A stretch of 64,000 nt of DNA. Origin: DASUPK01 sp963795665. Its GTDB lineage: Bacteria; Actinomycetota; Thermoleophilia; Solirubrobacterales; 70-9. The notes beneath the pieces are model-generated. The model was not told where the DNA came from and ran no database searches. It saw nothing but the letters and a program-made list of their open reading frames with translations. Location of the stretch: the NCBI GenBank assembly GCA_963795665.1, contig CAWCIP010000025.1, forward strand, positions 18,590 through 82,589, given 5' to 3'. This document shows, piece after piece, positions 63,990 to 64,000 of the stretch; positions within the stretch are counted from its first letter, which is position 1, and the number at the start of each line of letters is the position of its first letter. The position numbers were made by a program, and so were the translations under genes.

Positions 63990-64000
63990 CGTTGCATGGA

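Noticed and set aside
1..64000. Complete prophage, transposase or integrase
   Set aside because: No transposase, integrase, phage structural or toxin-antitoxin gene was recognised, despite repeats and a tRNA remnant near 4800.

Overview
The window is a high-GC, densely packed chromosomal segment from an actinobacterium. The best guess is a Thermoleophilia / Solirubrobacterales-type soil lineage. Supporting traits are the many small NTF2/SnoaL-like proteins beginning MSEENVE, F420-type nitroreductases, WS/DGAT, a two-domain ThyX, CSLREAI-type beta-helix proteins with Lys/Cys-rich tails, frequent GTG/TTG starts and tRNA genes without encoded CCA. The lineage is an inference; no rRNA or phylogenetic marker comparison was possible.

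Layout. 1-5150: accessory-looking end with an alpha/beta hydrolase fragment, an acetoacetate-decarboxylase-like protein, a small secreted protein, and a cluster of NTF2-like genes built from recurring parts (a -10 box placed for leaderless starts, conserved first and last codons, a shared hairpin), plus a truncated copy, a tRNA-like remnant and tRNA-Arg. 5196-13402: metabolic and cell-envelope genes (hydroxy-acid oxidase, WS/DGAT, L,D-transpeptidase, PLP aldolase remnant, a GGDEF-EAL protein, F420 nitroreductase) with two tRNA-Ser genes. 13424-25650: secreted proteins, a GGDEF/HD-GYP protein, thioesterase, MsrB, a cytochrome c-serS-response regulator operon, flavin reductase, and an HxlR regulator divergent from a DUF899-VOC pair. 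25779-41274: a complete 14-subunit nuo (complex I) operon, nuoA to nuoN, with overlapping starts and stops and one extra NTF2-like gene between nuoI and nuoJ. 41287-47020: MFS and AEC transporters, haloalkane-dehalogenase-like hydrolase, tandem-domain ThyX and a sortase-type cupredoxin. 47074-51590: minus-strand surface-protein operon (two beta-helix proteins with KKCKK tails and a collagen-like coiled-coil protein). 51682-64000: a LuxR-type ATPase regulator, VOC, saccharopine-dehydrogenase-like protein, hydrolase/SDR genes, a Flp-like prepilin, three more tandem NTF2-like genes on the minus strand, a STAS-like protein and an APC permease; the NTF2-associated hairpin appears again at the right edge.

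The most unusual signal is the NTF2 cassette family, whose gene ends and flanking promoter/hairpin are conserved while the middle diverges. A second general feature is that at least six coding regions (hydroxy-acid oxidase, WS/DGAT tail, aldolase, nuoC, nuoF, nuoN) look shifted by about one base, and serS has an ACG where its ATG should be. Several of these genes are essential or nearly so, so most of the shifts are probably sequence errors rather than biology.
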